DNA of 64,000 bases. It comes from Ewingella americana. GTDB taxonomy: Bacteria; Pseudomonadota; Gammaproteobacteria; Enterobacterales; Enterobacteriaceae. Location of the stretch: assembly GCF_006438725.1 (NCBI RefSeq), contig NZ_RCZD01000001.1, positions 124,001-188,000 on the forward strand. Direction: 5' to 3'. The notes under the pieces were generated by a model. It had not been told where the DNA came from. It did no database searches and worked only from the letters and a program-made list of their open reading frames with translations. Below, piece after piece: positions 39,288-53,804 of the stretch (positions within the stretch are counted from its first letter, which is position 1; every line of letters starts with the position of its first letter). The position numbers were made by a program, and so were the translations under genes.

Positions 39288-41309
39288 TTAAGCCGCAGTC
39301 CCATCCACTGCGCGTTTATCTCGGTTCAGTGCCTGCAGTGCCGACACGTCGACAATCAGTGCCACGCTGCCGTCGCCAAGAATGGTCGCAGCGGAAATAC
39401 CTGGCACTTTGCGGTAGTTGCTTTCGAGGTTTTTCACCACCACCTGATGCTGACCAATCAGTTGATCCACCAGTAAGGCGTAGCGGCGTCCGGCACTTTG
39501 CAAGATAACCACGATGCCCTGCGTCGCTTCCGTTTTGGCTTCAGTAACATCAAAGACGTGATACAACTCGACCAGCGGCAGGTATTCCCCCCGTACCTGG
39601 AGGACGCGTTCGCCCCCGGCTAACGGGTGCAAATCTTCCGCCAGCGGTTGCAGCGATTCCATCACCGCATTCAGTGGCAGAATAAACACTTCAGCGCCCA
39701 CTTTGACTGACATACCGTCAAGAATGGCCAGCGTCAGCGGCAGCAAGATACGAATGGTGGTGCCTTTACCTTGCTGGGAGTGGATTTCGACGTGACCGCC
39801 CATCTCCTGAATATTTCGTTTCACCACGTCCATGCCGACGCCACGCCCGGAAACATCAGTGACTTTTTCTGCCGTTGAGAATCCCGCCGCGAAAATCAAC
39901 ATGCCGACCTCTTCGTCACTCATGTTGTCATGAACATTCATGCCCTGCGACGCCGCTTTGGCGAGGATCTTCTCGCGGTTCAGACCGGCGCCGTCATCCG
40001 TCACTTCGATACAGATATTGCCGCCCTGATGTTCAGCAGACAGCGTCAGATTACCCGTTGCATCCTTACCACAGGCAATGCGCACGTCAGCCGTTTCGAC
40101 ACCATGATCGAGGCTATTACGCACCAGATGCGTTAACGGATCGATAATGCGTTCGATCAGGCTTTTATCCAGTTCAGTTGAGCTGCCGAGCAGGGTCAGT
40201 TCGATCTGCTTGTTGAGCTTACTGGCAAGGTCTCGCACCAGGCGCGGGAAGCGGCTGAAGACGAACTCCATCGGCATCATACGAATCGACATCACCGATT
40301 CTTGCAAGTCGCGGGCGTTCCGTTCCAACTGCCCCATACTGTTAAGCAGGTCACTGTGCGCGACCGGATCCAGCAGGTCTGAACGCTGAGCCAGCATCGA
40401 CTGAGTGATCACCAGTTCGCCGACCAGGTTGATCAACTGATCCACCTTCTCAACCGCCACACGAATGCTGGTGGATTCCGGCGCTTTCGGAGCCCGCGCT
40501 TTTGGCGGCGCGGAGTCCGGTACGGCGGTCAGAATCGGCGCAGCACGCGGTGCGACTTCTGCAGCAACGACAACGGGTTCGGCAACTTCGTCAGCTTCGT
40601 CAACGTCATCAACCGGTACATCATTCGCAACGCTGTGGCTGAAGCTTATCTGTTCCGGTTCAATCACAAAACACAACACCGCGCAGATATCATCCTCGCT
40701 CAACGTGGTGTTCAGCGTGGCTTCCAGACTGGTGGAAGTTTGCAGCGGATCCAGAACGTCGCCCAGGTTACCGAGCTCTTCGAGCATCAGCGGAATTTCC
40801 GCCTCTTTCAGCCCGGAGAGACAGATACGCATCCCGTCGCTGGCTGCCGGTGTCGCAGCGCTGCCGGCAGGCGCACCGGTGACCACGTGGAGATCAACGA
40901 CGGGGGCCCCCTGCTGCTGAACTTCCAACGCCAGTTGGCGCAAAGCAGCGCAGATATATTCAAAACTCTCTGCATCGGGATCCCGGGTGGATTTATAGGC
41001 GTCCAGTTGCTCCTGCATAATGTCTTTCGTTTCCAAAAACAGGTTAATAATGTCGGTGCTCAGGCTCATTTCTGCGCGTCGTGCACCGTCGAGCAAGTTC
41101 TCAAGTAAATGGGTGGTTTCCTGTAAAACCGTGAATCCAAAGGTTGCGGCCCCGCCTTTTATCGAATGCGCCGCGCGGAATATCGCGTTGAGCTGCTCAA
41201 TGTCAGGTGCCAGTGGGTCGAGCAGCAACAGGTGTTGCTCCATGTCCGCCAGCAGTTCATCTGCTTCATCAAAAAACGTTTGATAAAAGTCACTAATATC
41301 CATGCTCAC
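39288..41309 (-). CDS. cheA: Chemotaxis histidine kinase CheA
   Basis: 673 residues. P1 carries the phosphorylated His48 in FRAAHSIKGGAATFGF. P2 (about 160-230) binds CheY and CheB, followed by an Ala/Pro/Val-rich linker. P3 is the dimerisation hairpin, P4 the ATP-binding domain (NSLDHGVE, EVTDDGAGLN, GRGVGMDVVK) and P5 the CheW-like domain. In E. coli a shorter form arises from an internal start. It is 4 bases after motB. Confidence 0.98.
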   Translation of the reverse strand: MSMDISDFYQTFFDEADELLADMEQHLLLLDPLAPDIEQLNAIFRAAHSIKGGAATFGFTVLQETTHLLENLLDGARRAEMSLSTDIINLFLETKDIMQEQLDAYKSTRDPDAESFEYICAALRQLALEVQQQGAPVVDLHVVTGAPAGSAATPAASDGMRICLSGLKEAEIPLMLEELGNLGDVLDPLQTSTSLEATLNTTLSEDDICAVLCFVIEPEQISFSHSVANDVPVDDVDEADEVAEPVVVAAEVAPRAAPILTAVPDSAPPKARAPKAPESTSIRVAVEKVDQLINLVGELVITQSMLAQRSDLLDPVAHSDLLNSMGQLERNARDLQESVMSIRMMPMEFVFSRFPRLVRDLASKLNKQIELTLLGSSTELDKSLIERIIDPLTHLVRNSLDHGVETADVRIACGKDATGNLTLSAEHQGGNICIEVTDDGAGLNREKILAKAASQGMNVHDNMSDEEVGMLIFAAGFSTAEKVTDVSGRGVGMDVVKRNIQEMGGHVEIHSQQGKGTTIRILLPLTLAILDGMSVKVGAEVFILPLNAVMESLQPLAEDLHPLAGGERVLQVRGEYLPLVELYHVFDVTEAKTEATQGIVVILQSAGRRYALLVDQLIGQHQVVVKNLESNYRKVPGISAATILGDGSVALIVDVSALQALNRDKRAVDGTAA

Positions 41310-41313
41310 GTGA

Positions 41314-42525
41314 TCACCTCTGCTGTGAATCGCGGCTTGTCGATGAAGCCGGTTGCGCCGTGACGTCGGCGGCGGCAGGAATTGCCGTCGTCGGTTTGCC
41401 AGGCACGGAAGTAACGACCGATTTCACCGTCTCACTCTTCGGTTGTTGTTGTTCTTGTGTTGGTACAGCCTGTGCTGGTAAAGCCTGTGTTGGTGAAGAT
41501 TGCCCTGGTAAAGTTGGCGTGGATAAAGACGGTGCTGGCACTGATGTCGTTGGCGACGGATCTTTGGACGTCAGGTGCGGTGCCAGCGCTGGCGATGTTT
41601 TTATCGTCGGTGCACTCGGTGCCGCAGGCGCTGCATTGCCCGGAACCAATTTTTGCAGTTCACCCACATCGCTGATGTTGATCGCTTCACCTTCACTATT
41701 TTCGCGTTCGATTGCTTCTTCAGAATGTTTGTTAAGCACCAGAATGCTGATGCGGCGGTTGATTGCATCGCCTGACGGATGATTTTTCAGCTGCATGGTT
41801 GATCCCATGCCCATCACCCGCAGAACCTTGCCTTCGCTTAACCCACCGACAATCATTTCGCGACGTGACGCGTTTGCACGATCCGTCGAAAGCTCCCAGT
41901 TGCTGTAACCACGTTCACCCATGGCGTAAGGCATATCGTCGGTATGACCGGCGAGGCTTATCTTGTTCGGAAAATCATCCAGCACCGGTGCGATGGCCCG
42001 CAGGATATAGCGCATGTAAGGCTCAACCGTGGCGCTGCCGAGCTGAAACATCGGGCGGTTCTGGCTGTCGATAATCTGGATACGCAGCCCCTGTTCGGTC
42101 AGGTTGATCATCAAGTGCGGGCGCAAATCTCTCAGCCGCGGGTCAGATATCAACATTTGTTCCAGTTTTTCCTGCAAACGTTGCAGATCACCGGTTTCGC
42201 GCATATCGCCTTGCGACTGAATCATTTTGTGCACTTCGCCGTCTTGCTGAGTCGGGTCAGCACCGCCACCAGGGATCGGGCTGGTCGCATCACTGCTGCG
42301 CGGGCCATTGGTGATCGCTACCGCCAGCGGCGTGCGAAAGTACTCGGCAATCTGCACCAGCTGTTTCGGGCTGGAAATAGAAATCAGCCACATCACCAGA
42401 AAAAACGCCATCATGGCCGTCATGAAGTCAGCATAAGCAATCTTCCACGTGCCGCCATGATGCCCGCCGCCGTGCTTGCCCTTTTTCTTTCGCACCACAA
42501 CGATGGGATGACTCTGATGCTTCAT
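41314..42525 (-). CDS. motB: Flagellar motor stator protein MotB with long C-terminal tail
   Basis: 403 residues, against 308 in E. coli. A single transmembrane segment (about 30-50) contains the proton-binding Asp33 (Asp32 in E. coli) in [17 protein letters not shown]. The periplasmic OmpA-like peptidoglycan-binding domain has [33 protein letters not shown]. Beyond about residue 285 runs a Pro/Ala/Thr/Ser/Gln-rich tail of about 115 residues with loosely repeated PTQ/PAQ units, probably disordered. Its ATG overlaps the motA stop by four bases. Confidence 0.97.
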   Translation of the reverse strand: MKHQSHPIVVVRKKKGKHGGGHHGGTWKIAYADFMTAMMAFFLVMWLISISSPKQLVQIAEYFRTPLAVAITNGPRSSDATSPIPGGGADPTQQDGEVHKMIQSQGDMRETGDLQRLQEKLEQMLISDPRLRDLRPHLMINLTEQGLRIQIIDSQNRPMFQLGSATVEPYMRYILRAIAPVLDDFPNKISLAGHTDDMPYAMGERGYSNWELSTDRANASRREMIVGGLSEGKVLRVMGMGSTMQLKNHPSGDAINRRISILVLNKHSEEAIERENSEGEAINISDVGELQKLVPGNAAPAAPSAPTIKTSPALAPHLTSKDPSPTTSVPAPSLSTPTLPGQSSPTQALPAQAVPTQEQQQPKSETVKSVVTSVPGKPTTAIPAAADVTAQPASSTSRDSQQR

Positions 42526-43409
42526 ACTTTCTCTTCTTCCGCTTGCTTATTAGGCGATTTGACCTGGCGAACATGTTCTTCCAGCTCAACGAAGGACGGA
42601 CGTTCTGAGGTGTAGAGCGTCTTGCGACCGAACTCCACCGCAATTTGCGGCGCATACCCATTCAGGCTGGAGAGCAGGGTCACTTTGATGCACTGCATCA
42701 TTTTGGTGTTTTCAGCACATTTCTGTCGTAATACCGATGCCAGCGGAGAAACAAATCCGTAGGCCAGTAAAATCCCGAGGAAGGTCCCGACCATTGCATG
42801 GGCAATCAGTGCGCCCAACTCTGCTGCCGGTCTGTCCGCCGCTGCCAGCGTGTGGACAATCCCCATCACCGCCGCCACGATACCGAAAGCGGGTAATGAA
42901 TCCCCGACCAGCGCCAGGCTGTTGGCCGGCACCTCACTTTCCTGTTCGTAGGTCTCAATCTCTTCGTCCATCAGGGCTTCAATTTCGAAGGCATTCATGT
43001 TGCCGCTGACCATCAGACGCAGATAGTCAGTTAGAAACTCGACTAAATGTTTATCGGCAATAATGCGCGGATAATTAGCGAAAATATCGCTTTCCTGCGG
43101 ACTATCGATGTCATTTTCCAGCGAGAGCATCCCCTGTTGGCGGGATTTAGCCAGCAGCCGGTACATTAACGCCATCAAATCCATATACAGGGCTTTGTTG
43201 TAGCGGGAAGCCCTGAAAAGTTTTGGCAATGCGCGCATGGTTGCTTTTATGGCTTTGCCATTGTTACCAACCAGAAACGCGCCAGCACCGGCACCCGCGA
43301 TGATCACCAGTTCTGCCGGTTGGTATAACGCGCCCATTTCGCCGCCGACCATCATGAAGCCGCCAAAGACTGAGCCCAGAACCACGATGTAACCTATTAT
43401 CACTAGCAC
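42522..43409 (-). CDS. motA: Flagellar motor stator protein MotA
   Basis: 295 residues (the E. coli length). Four transmembrane segments, with the torque-generating charged cytoplasmic loop after [19 protein letters not shown] and the conserved proline region [21 protein letters not shown]. With MotB it forms the proton-driven stator. It heads the motA-motB-cheA-cheW transcript. No sigma-28 site was found in the 210 bases before it, although E. coli motA is a class 3 gene. Confidence 0.98.
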   Translation of the reverse strand: MLVIIGYIVVLGSVFGGFMMVGGEMGALYQPAELVIIAGAGAGAFLVGNNGKAIKATMRALPKLFRASRYNKALYMDLMALMYRLLAKSRQQGMLSLENDIDSPQESDIFANYPRIIADKHLVEFLTDYLRLMVSGNMNAFEIEALMDEEIETYEQESEVPANSLALVGDSLPAFGIVAAVMGIVHTLAAADRPAAELGALIAHAMVGTFLGILLAYGFVSPLASVLRQKCAENTKMMQCIKVTLLSSLNGYAPQIAVEFGRKTLYTSERPSFVELEEHVRQVKSPNKQAEEEKV

Positions 43410-43572
43410 GATGATTCCTTAATTCGATGTGGCTTTTTGGGTATAAGACAAGACGAGGTAAACGCGAGGGTGGTGTTTCTGACGGTGTGAAAATGTCAGT
43501 GACCAACGGGATGTTAGGGGATGGGGCGAAGAGTGACACTGCAGCCACCCTTCTTGCCTTCTTTTCACTTGC

Positions 43573-43602
43573 TACTTTTCATCCGTGTACAGATGAAAAG
43601 TA
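43573..43602. repeat. Inverted repeat between flhC and motA
   Basis: TACTTTTCATC and GATGAAAAGTA are perfect 11-base arms around an 8-base loop, 18 bases beyond the flhC stop. No T-run follows on either strand, so it is either a weak flhDC terminator or a protein-binding palindrome ahead of motA. Confidence 0.7.
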
Positions 43603-43619
43603 TTAAAGCCCACTACATC

Positions 43620-44246
43620 TCAAACCGCGCGCTTGACCTTTTCGTCCAGCTCTTGAGATGTAATATCGGCAACTTGCGGGGAAAGTTTACGTTTTTTTAC
43701 CGCTCTGGACGGCGGTTGGCAAAGACTGCAAACAAAACCGTGTCGCGGCTGGTGGGCATGGGTAATAAATGACCCGTCGCAGCTATTGCAGGAAGAGAGT
43801 TGCAGCATGCCGCTGTCAACAAACCGGACCAGCGTCCAGGCGCGAGTCAGTGCCAGAATAGGTGCCTCACCTGGCTGTTCAGGGCATTGCTCCAGATAAA
43901 GACGGTACGCCTTAATCACCGCTTCCACGCCATTACAATGCCCACTTCTCATTAAGAAAGAGTAAGCGTTGTAGAACATCGAAGAGTGAATATTCTGCTC
44001 CCACGTCATAAACCAGTCTGTCGAGAAAGGTAACATGCCTTTCGGCGGCGGGCTGCCACGTAGCTCTTTATAGAGTTTGATCAACCGTCCACGACTAAGC
44101 TGTGTTTCGCTTTCCAGCATTTGCAAACGGGCACCCAGCGTGATCAATTCCATGGCCAGCTGAATATCACGGGCTTCCTGAACAATACTTTTCACCACTG
44201 GTTTAGCGGAGAGGTCTTTTGGCGCAGACGTTTTTATCAGAGACAT
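43620..44246 (-). CDS. flhC: Flagellar master regulator subunit FlhC
   Basis: 208 residues, about 16 more than E. coli FlhC. From residue 19 ([46 protein letters not shown]) it is nearly identical to E. coli. The four zinc cysteines are present as CNSC and CSLC near residues 150-180. AAAAGGG eight bases before the ATG supports the longer N-terminus, which adds [18 protein letters not shown]. With FlhD it forms the activator of class 2 flagellar promoters. Confidence 0.96.
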   Translation of the reverse strand: MSLIKTSAPKDLSAKPVVKSIVQEARDIQLAMELITLGARLQMLESETQLSRGRLIKLYKELRGSPPPKGMLPFSTDWFMTWEQNIHSSMFYNAYSFLMRSGHCNGVEAVIKAYRLYLEQCPEQPGEAPILALTRAWTLVRFVDSGMLQLSSCNSCDGSFITHAHQPRHGFVCSLCQPPSRAVKKRKLSPQVADITSQELDEKVKRAV

Positions 44247-44248
44247 GG

Positions 44249-44593
44249 TTATGCCCTTTTCTTAGACGTACTACCGTCCCTGGAAGAGAGTCCTTTCAGC
44301 AAATGACTGGATAACAAGATACCCGTATGGATTTGCTGTAAGTCGTCTACCCGTGATTCTTGCGTCAGACGCTCAATGGTTCTGCTGTCGTCAAATCGGA
44401 ACTGGCACAGTAGCTGATTCGTTTCAGCTAACTTAACCATTTGCGGCAAGGTCAACTGGCCTAATGCGTCAGCCATGACATCGTCAATCCCCAGGCGGAA
44501 CATCGCCGAGGCCTTTTCATCGTTAATTAAACGCTGTGCTAAGAGCAAATATGACAGGTTGATGTCATATATGTGTTTAAGCAATTCAGACAT
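44249..44593 (-). CDS. flhD: Flagellar master regulator subunit FlhD
   Basis: 114 residues (116-119 in E. coli). [36 protein letters not shown] is the conserved N-terminal helix pair, and Cys65-type [11 protein letters not shown] is present. It ends three bases before flhC. The gene follows a leader of some 360 bases that carries CRP and RcsAB-like sites. Confidence 0.97.
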   Translation of the reverse strand: MSELLKHIYDINLSYLLLAQRLINDEKASAMFRLGIDDVMADALGQLTLPQMVKLAETNQLLCQFRFDDSRTIERLTQESRVDDLQQIHTGILLSSHLLKGLSSRDGSTSKKRA

Positions 44594-44939
44594 GCTTGTT
44601 TACCCCATACCGTCAGCTATGAATTCACAGCTGGTTGATAGACATACCCGCGCGCGGACATTAATCCGGCATAACAGGGATATTTTCTACTATCAAAACA
44701 ATTGGCTCATTGGACGATGTGATATGCATTTCATTTTTTGAAGAAATGTTCTGCGACGACAAACAAATGATGTCGCGGATTTAACTCACCGCCAATACAA
44801 AGTAGTTCCTGATGTAAATTAAATAAAAAGTGACAATTTCACGGCTAACTAAATTTAATAATTTATCAATTGAGTCGTACAGGCAGGGTCCGTTGCTGTG
44901 GTCGCGTGTCTTTCTATGAAACGCTTTTACATACATTAT

Positions 44940-44953
44940 TAGGATTAATCTTA
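44940..44953 (-). promoter_or_regulatory. RcsAB-like box in the flhDC leader
   Basis: TAAGATTAATCCTA on the minus strand matches 12 of 14 positions of the RcsAB box TAAGAATATTCCTA. It falls at about +5 to +18 of the inferred flhDC start. In E. coli the Rcs box of flhDC is also just downstream of the transcription start and represses motility. Confidence 0.65.
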
Positions 44954-44956
44954 ATG

Positions 44957-44992
44957 CGAGGCAAATGTAACCCCGAACCATTAGCACATACA
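44957..44992 (-). promoter_or_regulatory. Inferred flhDC promoter
   Basis: TACATT (44964-44969, minus strand) is a -10 candidate with a poor -35 (TGTATG at 44987-44992), as expected for an activator-dependent promoter. The start would fall near 44957, 72-73 bases from the CRP centre, matching the class I CRP spacing known at E. coli flhDC. The element is placed mainly by that spacing. Confidence 0.45.
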
Positions 44993-45018
44993 ATCTCGCC
45001 ACTAACGCATTTTGGATA

Positions 45019-45040
45019 AAGTGTGATGTAGATCACAAAA
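45019..45040. promoter_or_regulatory. CRP site upstream of flhDC
   Basis: TGTGATGTAGATCACA (45022-45037) is a perfect TGTGA-N6-TCACA palindrome. It is the only such site in the flhD upstream region and accounts for catabolite control of motility. Confidence 0.88.
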
Positions 45041-45405
45041 ATAAAATATGTTTCGGGGCGAAAAACGAGATTAAGTCGAATAATGCGTACAAATTTTAAT
45101 CAAAAGTAAAAAAGCGTCTTAAAACACGCTCCTCAGACCTCTTTTTCCATCATTTTTAGATCATTTTGTACAACAGAGACTTTAGGTGAAATTTAAAACC
45201 CCAATAACGCAAATAAAATATCCGATTAAGCGTCTTATCCTGAATATTCCACTTATGTAACACGATCAACCAAAACCACCCCAAAAAGCCGCTTTCTGTG
45301 GATGCAGGGGCATATAGCGTGATTTGTGATAAAAGTGAGGGATAAATTCAGCACTAAAAGTAGTCATAACGTGAGGAACTACTGCTTTAACGAAGTATAA
45401 AGTCA

Positions 45406-45555
45406 ATGTATGTAACAAAACGTGTAGATATACGAAAACCTTCTGCCCTGGGGAAGGATACAGAAGTAATAGTTATGTATGGTCTTAGTGCGGGCTATTT
45501 TGCCTATGTAGTCACTATCGGCATCGGTGTGCATAACTTTAGCTATTGGGCTTAA
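45406..45555 (+). CDS. Possible small membrane peptide, 49 residues
   Basis: An ATG frame encodes a charged N-terminus (MYVTKRVDIRKPSALGKDTE), then a hydrophobic, aromatic stretch of about 25 residues (VIVMYGLSAGYFAYVVTIGI and on to FSYWA). One transmembrane helix is plausible. The ribosome-binding site is weak. I recognise no family. It lies alone in the long gap between flhDC and yeeZ. It could be a chance frame. Confidence 0.3.
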   Translation: MYVTKRVDIRKPSALGKDTEVIVMYGLSAGYFAYVVTIGIGVHNFSYWA

Positions 45556-45653
45556 AAAAGTCATTTATATCGCGCAATGTCAAATAAATGGAAGGCTTTT
45601 AGGAATTTTATTAGCAAGATGGTGCAACAGGTAAGTTTAATGAGGGAAAAACA

Positions 45654-45839
45654 ATGTTATATGCCGCAAGTTAAATCAGCTGGGATTTATTTCGAGATAT
45701 TCGTCACAGAACTTCAAACGAGCGCCACTTAAAGGCCATGTTAAATAGAGCGAAAGTTGATCAATTTAAGGATTTAATAGAGGAATATAAAGCAAAGACT
45801 CTTAAATTTTACCGGCTGGTTGAACCAACCGGTAATTAA
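45654..45839 (+). pseudogene. Possible small gene broken by an in-frame TAA
   Basis: GAGGGA lies 6 bases before an ATG at 45654. The frame reads six codons, meets TAA at 45672-45674, then stays open for 54 codons to the stop at 45837-45839. The downstream part is strongly charged and protein-like (RDIRHRTSNERHLKAM, VDQFKDLIEEYKAKTLKFYR). An imperfect hairpin, ACCGG-c-TGG with CCA-a-CCGGT (45811-45833), sits at its end. This may be a decayed gene, a sequencing error or coincidence; no family is recognised. Confidence 0.3.
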
Positions 45840-45925
45840 CGCCACACAGTAAACAGTGAAATATTCAACAGTATTCATGTTGCCTGGTGCAATGATAAGT
45901 GATGAATTTGCTGTTTCAGCTTGCT

Positions 45926-46756
45926 TCAGCTGACGGGCATCAGTTCAGGATTGGGGTACAAATACTCAAATCCCAGCTCTTTACAGATACGATTACCATC
46001 AATCAATTTGCCTCCCTTGTCAGCTTCAGCAGCTTCAGCAAAATGGGGTTCAGTTAAACCAAGCTGGCGGGCCAGCGCCGGGTAAAAATGCCGTTTCTCA
46101 GGATGCATTGGCGCGCAGAGGTTATAAGTGTGTCCACCTTTCGGCAGGCTCAGCAGCAGGATCATCGCGGCGATAACGTCATCCTGATGCACCAGATTGA
46201 CACCATAGTTACCGCCCTGCACATTGATCTTACCTGCTATAAAGCGCCCTGGATGACGGTCAGATCCTACCAGCCCTGCCAGACGCAATACGTCGACCGA
46301 TGTATTCGGCAGCCGGTGGAACCAGTTCTCCAGTTCCTCCAGCACCTTACCGCTCGGTGTCACCGGCCGCAGCGGTGAATCCTCACGCATCGTCCCACTG
46401 CCTTCCCCATAGACGGACGTTGAACTGGTAAAGATGATGCGCTTAACATTATGCGCCAGCGCGCTGTCCACCAGTTGTTGCACCGCCTGGAAATAGAGTT
46501 CGCTCCCTTCCACCGTACGACGGGCCGGTAAGGTGATGATCAGCGCATCGACATTTAACAATGCATCAAGGTCCGAGGCGTCACACTGCATTTCAGGAAG
46601 AAAAACCAGGGGATAACATTCAAGTCCACACATCCGTGCAGCATCTACGCCATCGAGCGTGGTCTTGCTGCCGACCACTTGATAGCCTTTAGACGTCAGC
46701 GCCATGGCCAGCGGCAAGCCCAGCCAGCCCAATCCTACTATTGCGATTTTTTTCAT
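45926..46756 (-). CDS. yeeZ: NAD(P)-binding epimerase-like protein YeeZ
   Basis: 276 residues from the ATG at 46756 (MKKIAIVGLGWLGLPLAMAL), where E. coli-type YeeZ begins; codons further upstream show no homology. The glycine-rich NAD(P)-binding motif is GLGWLG. An SDR-like core follows with FTSSTSVYGEGSG. The exact substrate is unknown; the extended-SDR family acts on nucleotide sugars or similar. It is divergent from the histidine operon, the same neighbour as in E. coli. Confidence 0.9.
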   Translation of the reverse strand: MKKIAIVGLGWLGLPLAMALTSKGYQVVGSKTTLDGVDAARMCGLECYPLVFLPEMQCDASDLDALLNVDALIITLPARRTVEGSELYFQAVQQLVDSALAHNVKRIIFTSSTSVYGEGSGTMREDSPLRPVTPSGKVLEELENWFHRLPNTSVDVLRLAGLVGSDRHPGRFIAGKINVQGGNYGVNLVHQDDVIAAMILLLSLPKGGHTYNLCAPMHPEKRHFYPALARQLGLTEPHFAEAAEADKGGKLIDGNRICKELGFEYLYPNPELMPVS

Positions 46757-47072
46757 CGTTGACTCCATCCTTTGCGCGTCATGCGTTGCTGCATGATCAA
46801 TGCCGAATTCTCTATAGTTTAGCAAATTGAGGCGCTCAGAACGTCCAGATAACGTCTTAACCGGTCAGGTTTTTTAGGAAAATGTTAGCGGCCTTGTCTG
46901 CCGAACACATTATTCATATAAACGATGAAACCCCTGCATGGGATAAGAAAAATTTATCATCCCAAAAAAAGGTTGCGCTGCGGCTACCGGATAGTTTAGT
47001 TTTATTGGCACAAGAATTGATTGAGTCCGCAAAGTGTGGGCTTCAAAACGCTTCCTTTATAGAGAAACACAC
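46757..47072. promoter_or_regulatory. yeeZ-hisL intergenic region with the his promoter
   Basis: The 316 bases between divergent yeeZ and the histidine leader must hold the his promoter, but I could not assign -35 and -10 boxes with confidence. An open frame at 46882-47076 overlaps the hisL start and is not accepted as a gene. Confidence 0.5.
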
Positions 47073-47120
47073 ATGAACAACATTCTGATCAACCACCATC
47101 ATCACCATCACCCTGATTAG
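47073..47120 (+). CDS. hisL: his operon leader peptide HisL
   Basis: A 15-residue peptide, MNNILINHHHHHHPD, with six consecutive histidine codons and the PD ending of E. coli HisL. Ribosome stalling on the His codons when charged tRNA-His is scarce changes leader RNA folding and lets transcription enter hisG. Confidence 0.97.
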   Translation: MNNILINHHHHHHPD

Positions 47121-47138
47121 TCTTGCAGGCGATTGGTG

Positions 47139-47218
47139 CTGGAAGACTGTTAAGATCTTCCAGTGGCGCAGAATGTAGAGAGAGCCCTCGGAAGATTTTC
47201 TTCCGAGGGTTTTTTTTT
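47139..47218 (+). terminator. his attenuator
   Basis: The terminator stem CCCTCGGAAG (47185-47194) with CTTCCGAGGG (47200-47209) is followed by nine Ts. Upstream, CTGGAAGA (47139-47146) pairs with TCTTCCAG (47156-47163). TCTTCC of that second arm can instead pair with GGAAGA at 47190-47195, giving the competing antiterminator. Confidence 0.95.
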
Positions 47219-47289
47219 ACCTAAAATTTGAAGCAAACATTTAGCCATTACAGCTAACAAACATAAGCATAAGAAAGGTCGAGGTCATC

Positions 47290-48189
47290 ATGTTAGATAA
47301 ATCACGTTTACGCATAGCAATGCAGAAGTCAGGTCGCCTGAGTGATGATTCACGCGAACTGCTGGCACGCTGTGGGATCAAAATCAATTTGCAGGAGCAA
47401 CGCCTGATTGCCTTCGCGGAAAACATGCCTATCGATATTCTGCGTGTGCGTGACGACGATATCCCAGGTCTGGTGATGGACGGCGTAGTGGATTTGGGCA
47501 TCATTGGCGAAAATGTGCTGGAAGAAGAGCTGCTGAATCGTCGCGCACAGGGCGAAGACCCGCGTTACTTCACGCTGCGCCGCTTAGATTTCGGTGGCTG
47601 TCGCCTGTCGCTGGCCACGCCGCTTGACTGTGAATACACCGGCCCGCAAAGCCTGCAAAAAGCCCGTATCGCCACCTCTTATCCTCACATCCTCAAGCAG
47701 TATCTCGACAAACAAGGCGTTGATTTTAAATCCTGCCTGCTCAACGGTTCTGTTGAAGTAGCACCCCGCGCCGGTCTGGCCGATGCAATCTGTGATCTGG
47801 TATCCACCGGTGCCACCCTGGAAGCCAATGGTCTGCGTGAAGTTGAAGTGATTTACCGCTCAAAAGCTTGCCTTATTCAGCGTGATGGCGAGATGCCACA
47901 GGAAAAACAGCTGCTGATTGACCGCCTGATGACCCGTATTCAGGGCGTTATTCAGGCCCGCGAATCAAAATACATTATGCTGCATGCGCCGAGCGATCGC
48001 CTCGACGACATCATTGCCCTGCTGCCGGGTGCCGAACGCCCGACCATTTTACCGCTGGCCGGCGATCAACAACGCGTCGCGATGCACATGGTCAGCAGTG
48101 AAACGCTGTTCTGGGAAACCATGGAAAAACTGAAAGCACTGGGCGCCAGTTCGATTCTGGTCCTGCCAATCGAAAAAATGATGGAGTAA
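47290..48189 (+). CDS. hisG: ATP phosphoribosyltransferase
   Basis: 299 residues, as in E. coli. First enzyme of histidine synthesis, joining ATP and PRPP and inhibited by histidine. [27 protein letters not shown] and [21 protein letters not shown] (PRPP site) are hallmark segments; the C-terminal ACT-like regulatory domain ends [21 protein letters not shown]. First structural gene after the attenuator. Confidence 0.98.
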   Translation: MLDKSRLRIAMQKSGRLSDDSRELLARCGIKINLQEQRLIAFAENMPIDILRVRDDDIPGLVMDGVVDLGIIGENVLEEELLNRRAQGEDPRYFTLRRLDFGGCRLSLATPLDCEYTGPQSLQKARIATSYPHILKQYLDKQGVDFKSCLLNGSVEVAPRAGLADAICDLVSTGATLEANGLREVEVIYRSKACLIQRDGEMPQEKQLLIDRLMTRIQGVIQARESKYIMLHAPSDRLDDIIALLPGAERPTILPLAGDQQRVAMHMVSSETLFWETMEKLKALGASSILVLPIEKMME

Positions 48190-48193
48190 GGCC

Positions 48194-53800
<5,607 letters not shown>

Positions 53801-53804
<4 letters not shown>

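Larger units (their letters stand above)
44594..45925. other. Long region between flhD and yeeZ
   Basis: 1.33 kb of AT-rich sequence without a recognised gene. The left 450 bases hold the flhDC leader and control sites. The middle (45040-45400) shows nothing I can name. The right part holds the two doubtful small frames listed separately, and yeeZ ends at its edge. No tRNA, insertion sequence or repeat family was seen. Confidence 0.6.

Noticed and set aside
46882-47076. A 64-codon plus-strand frame between yeeZ and hisL, with AGGA just before its ATG
   Set aside because: It covers the region that must hold the his promoter and ends inside the hisL start. No family is recognised. A translated product cannot be fully excluded.
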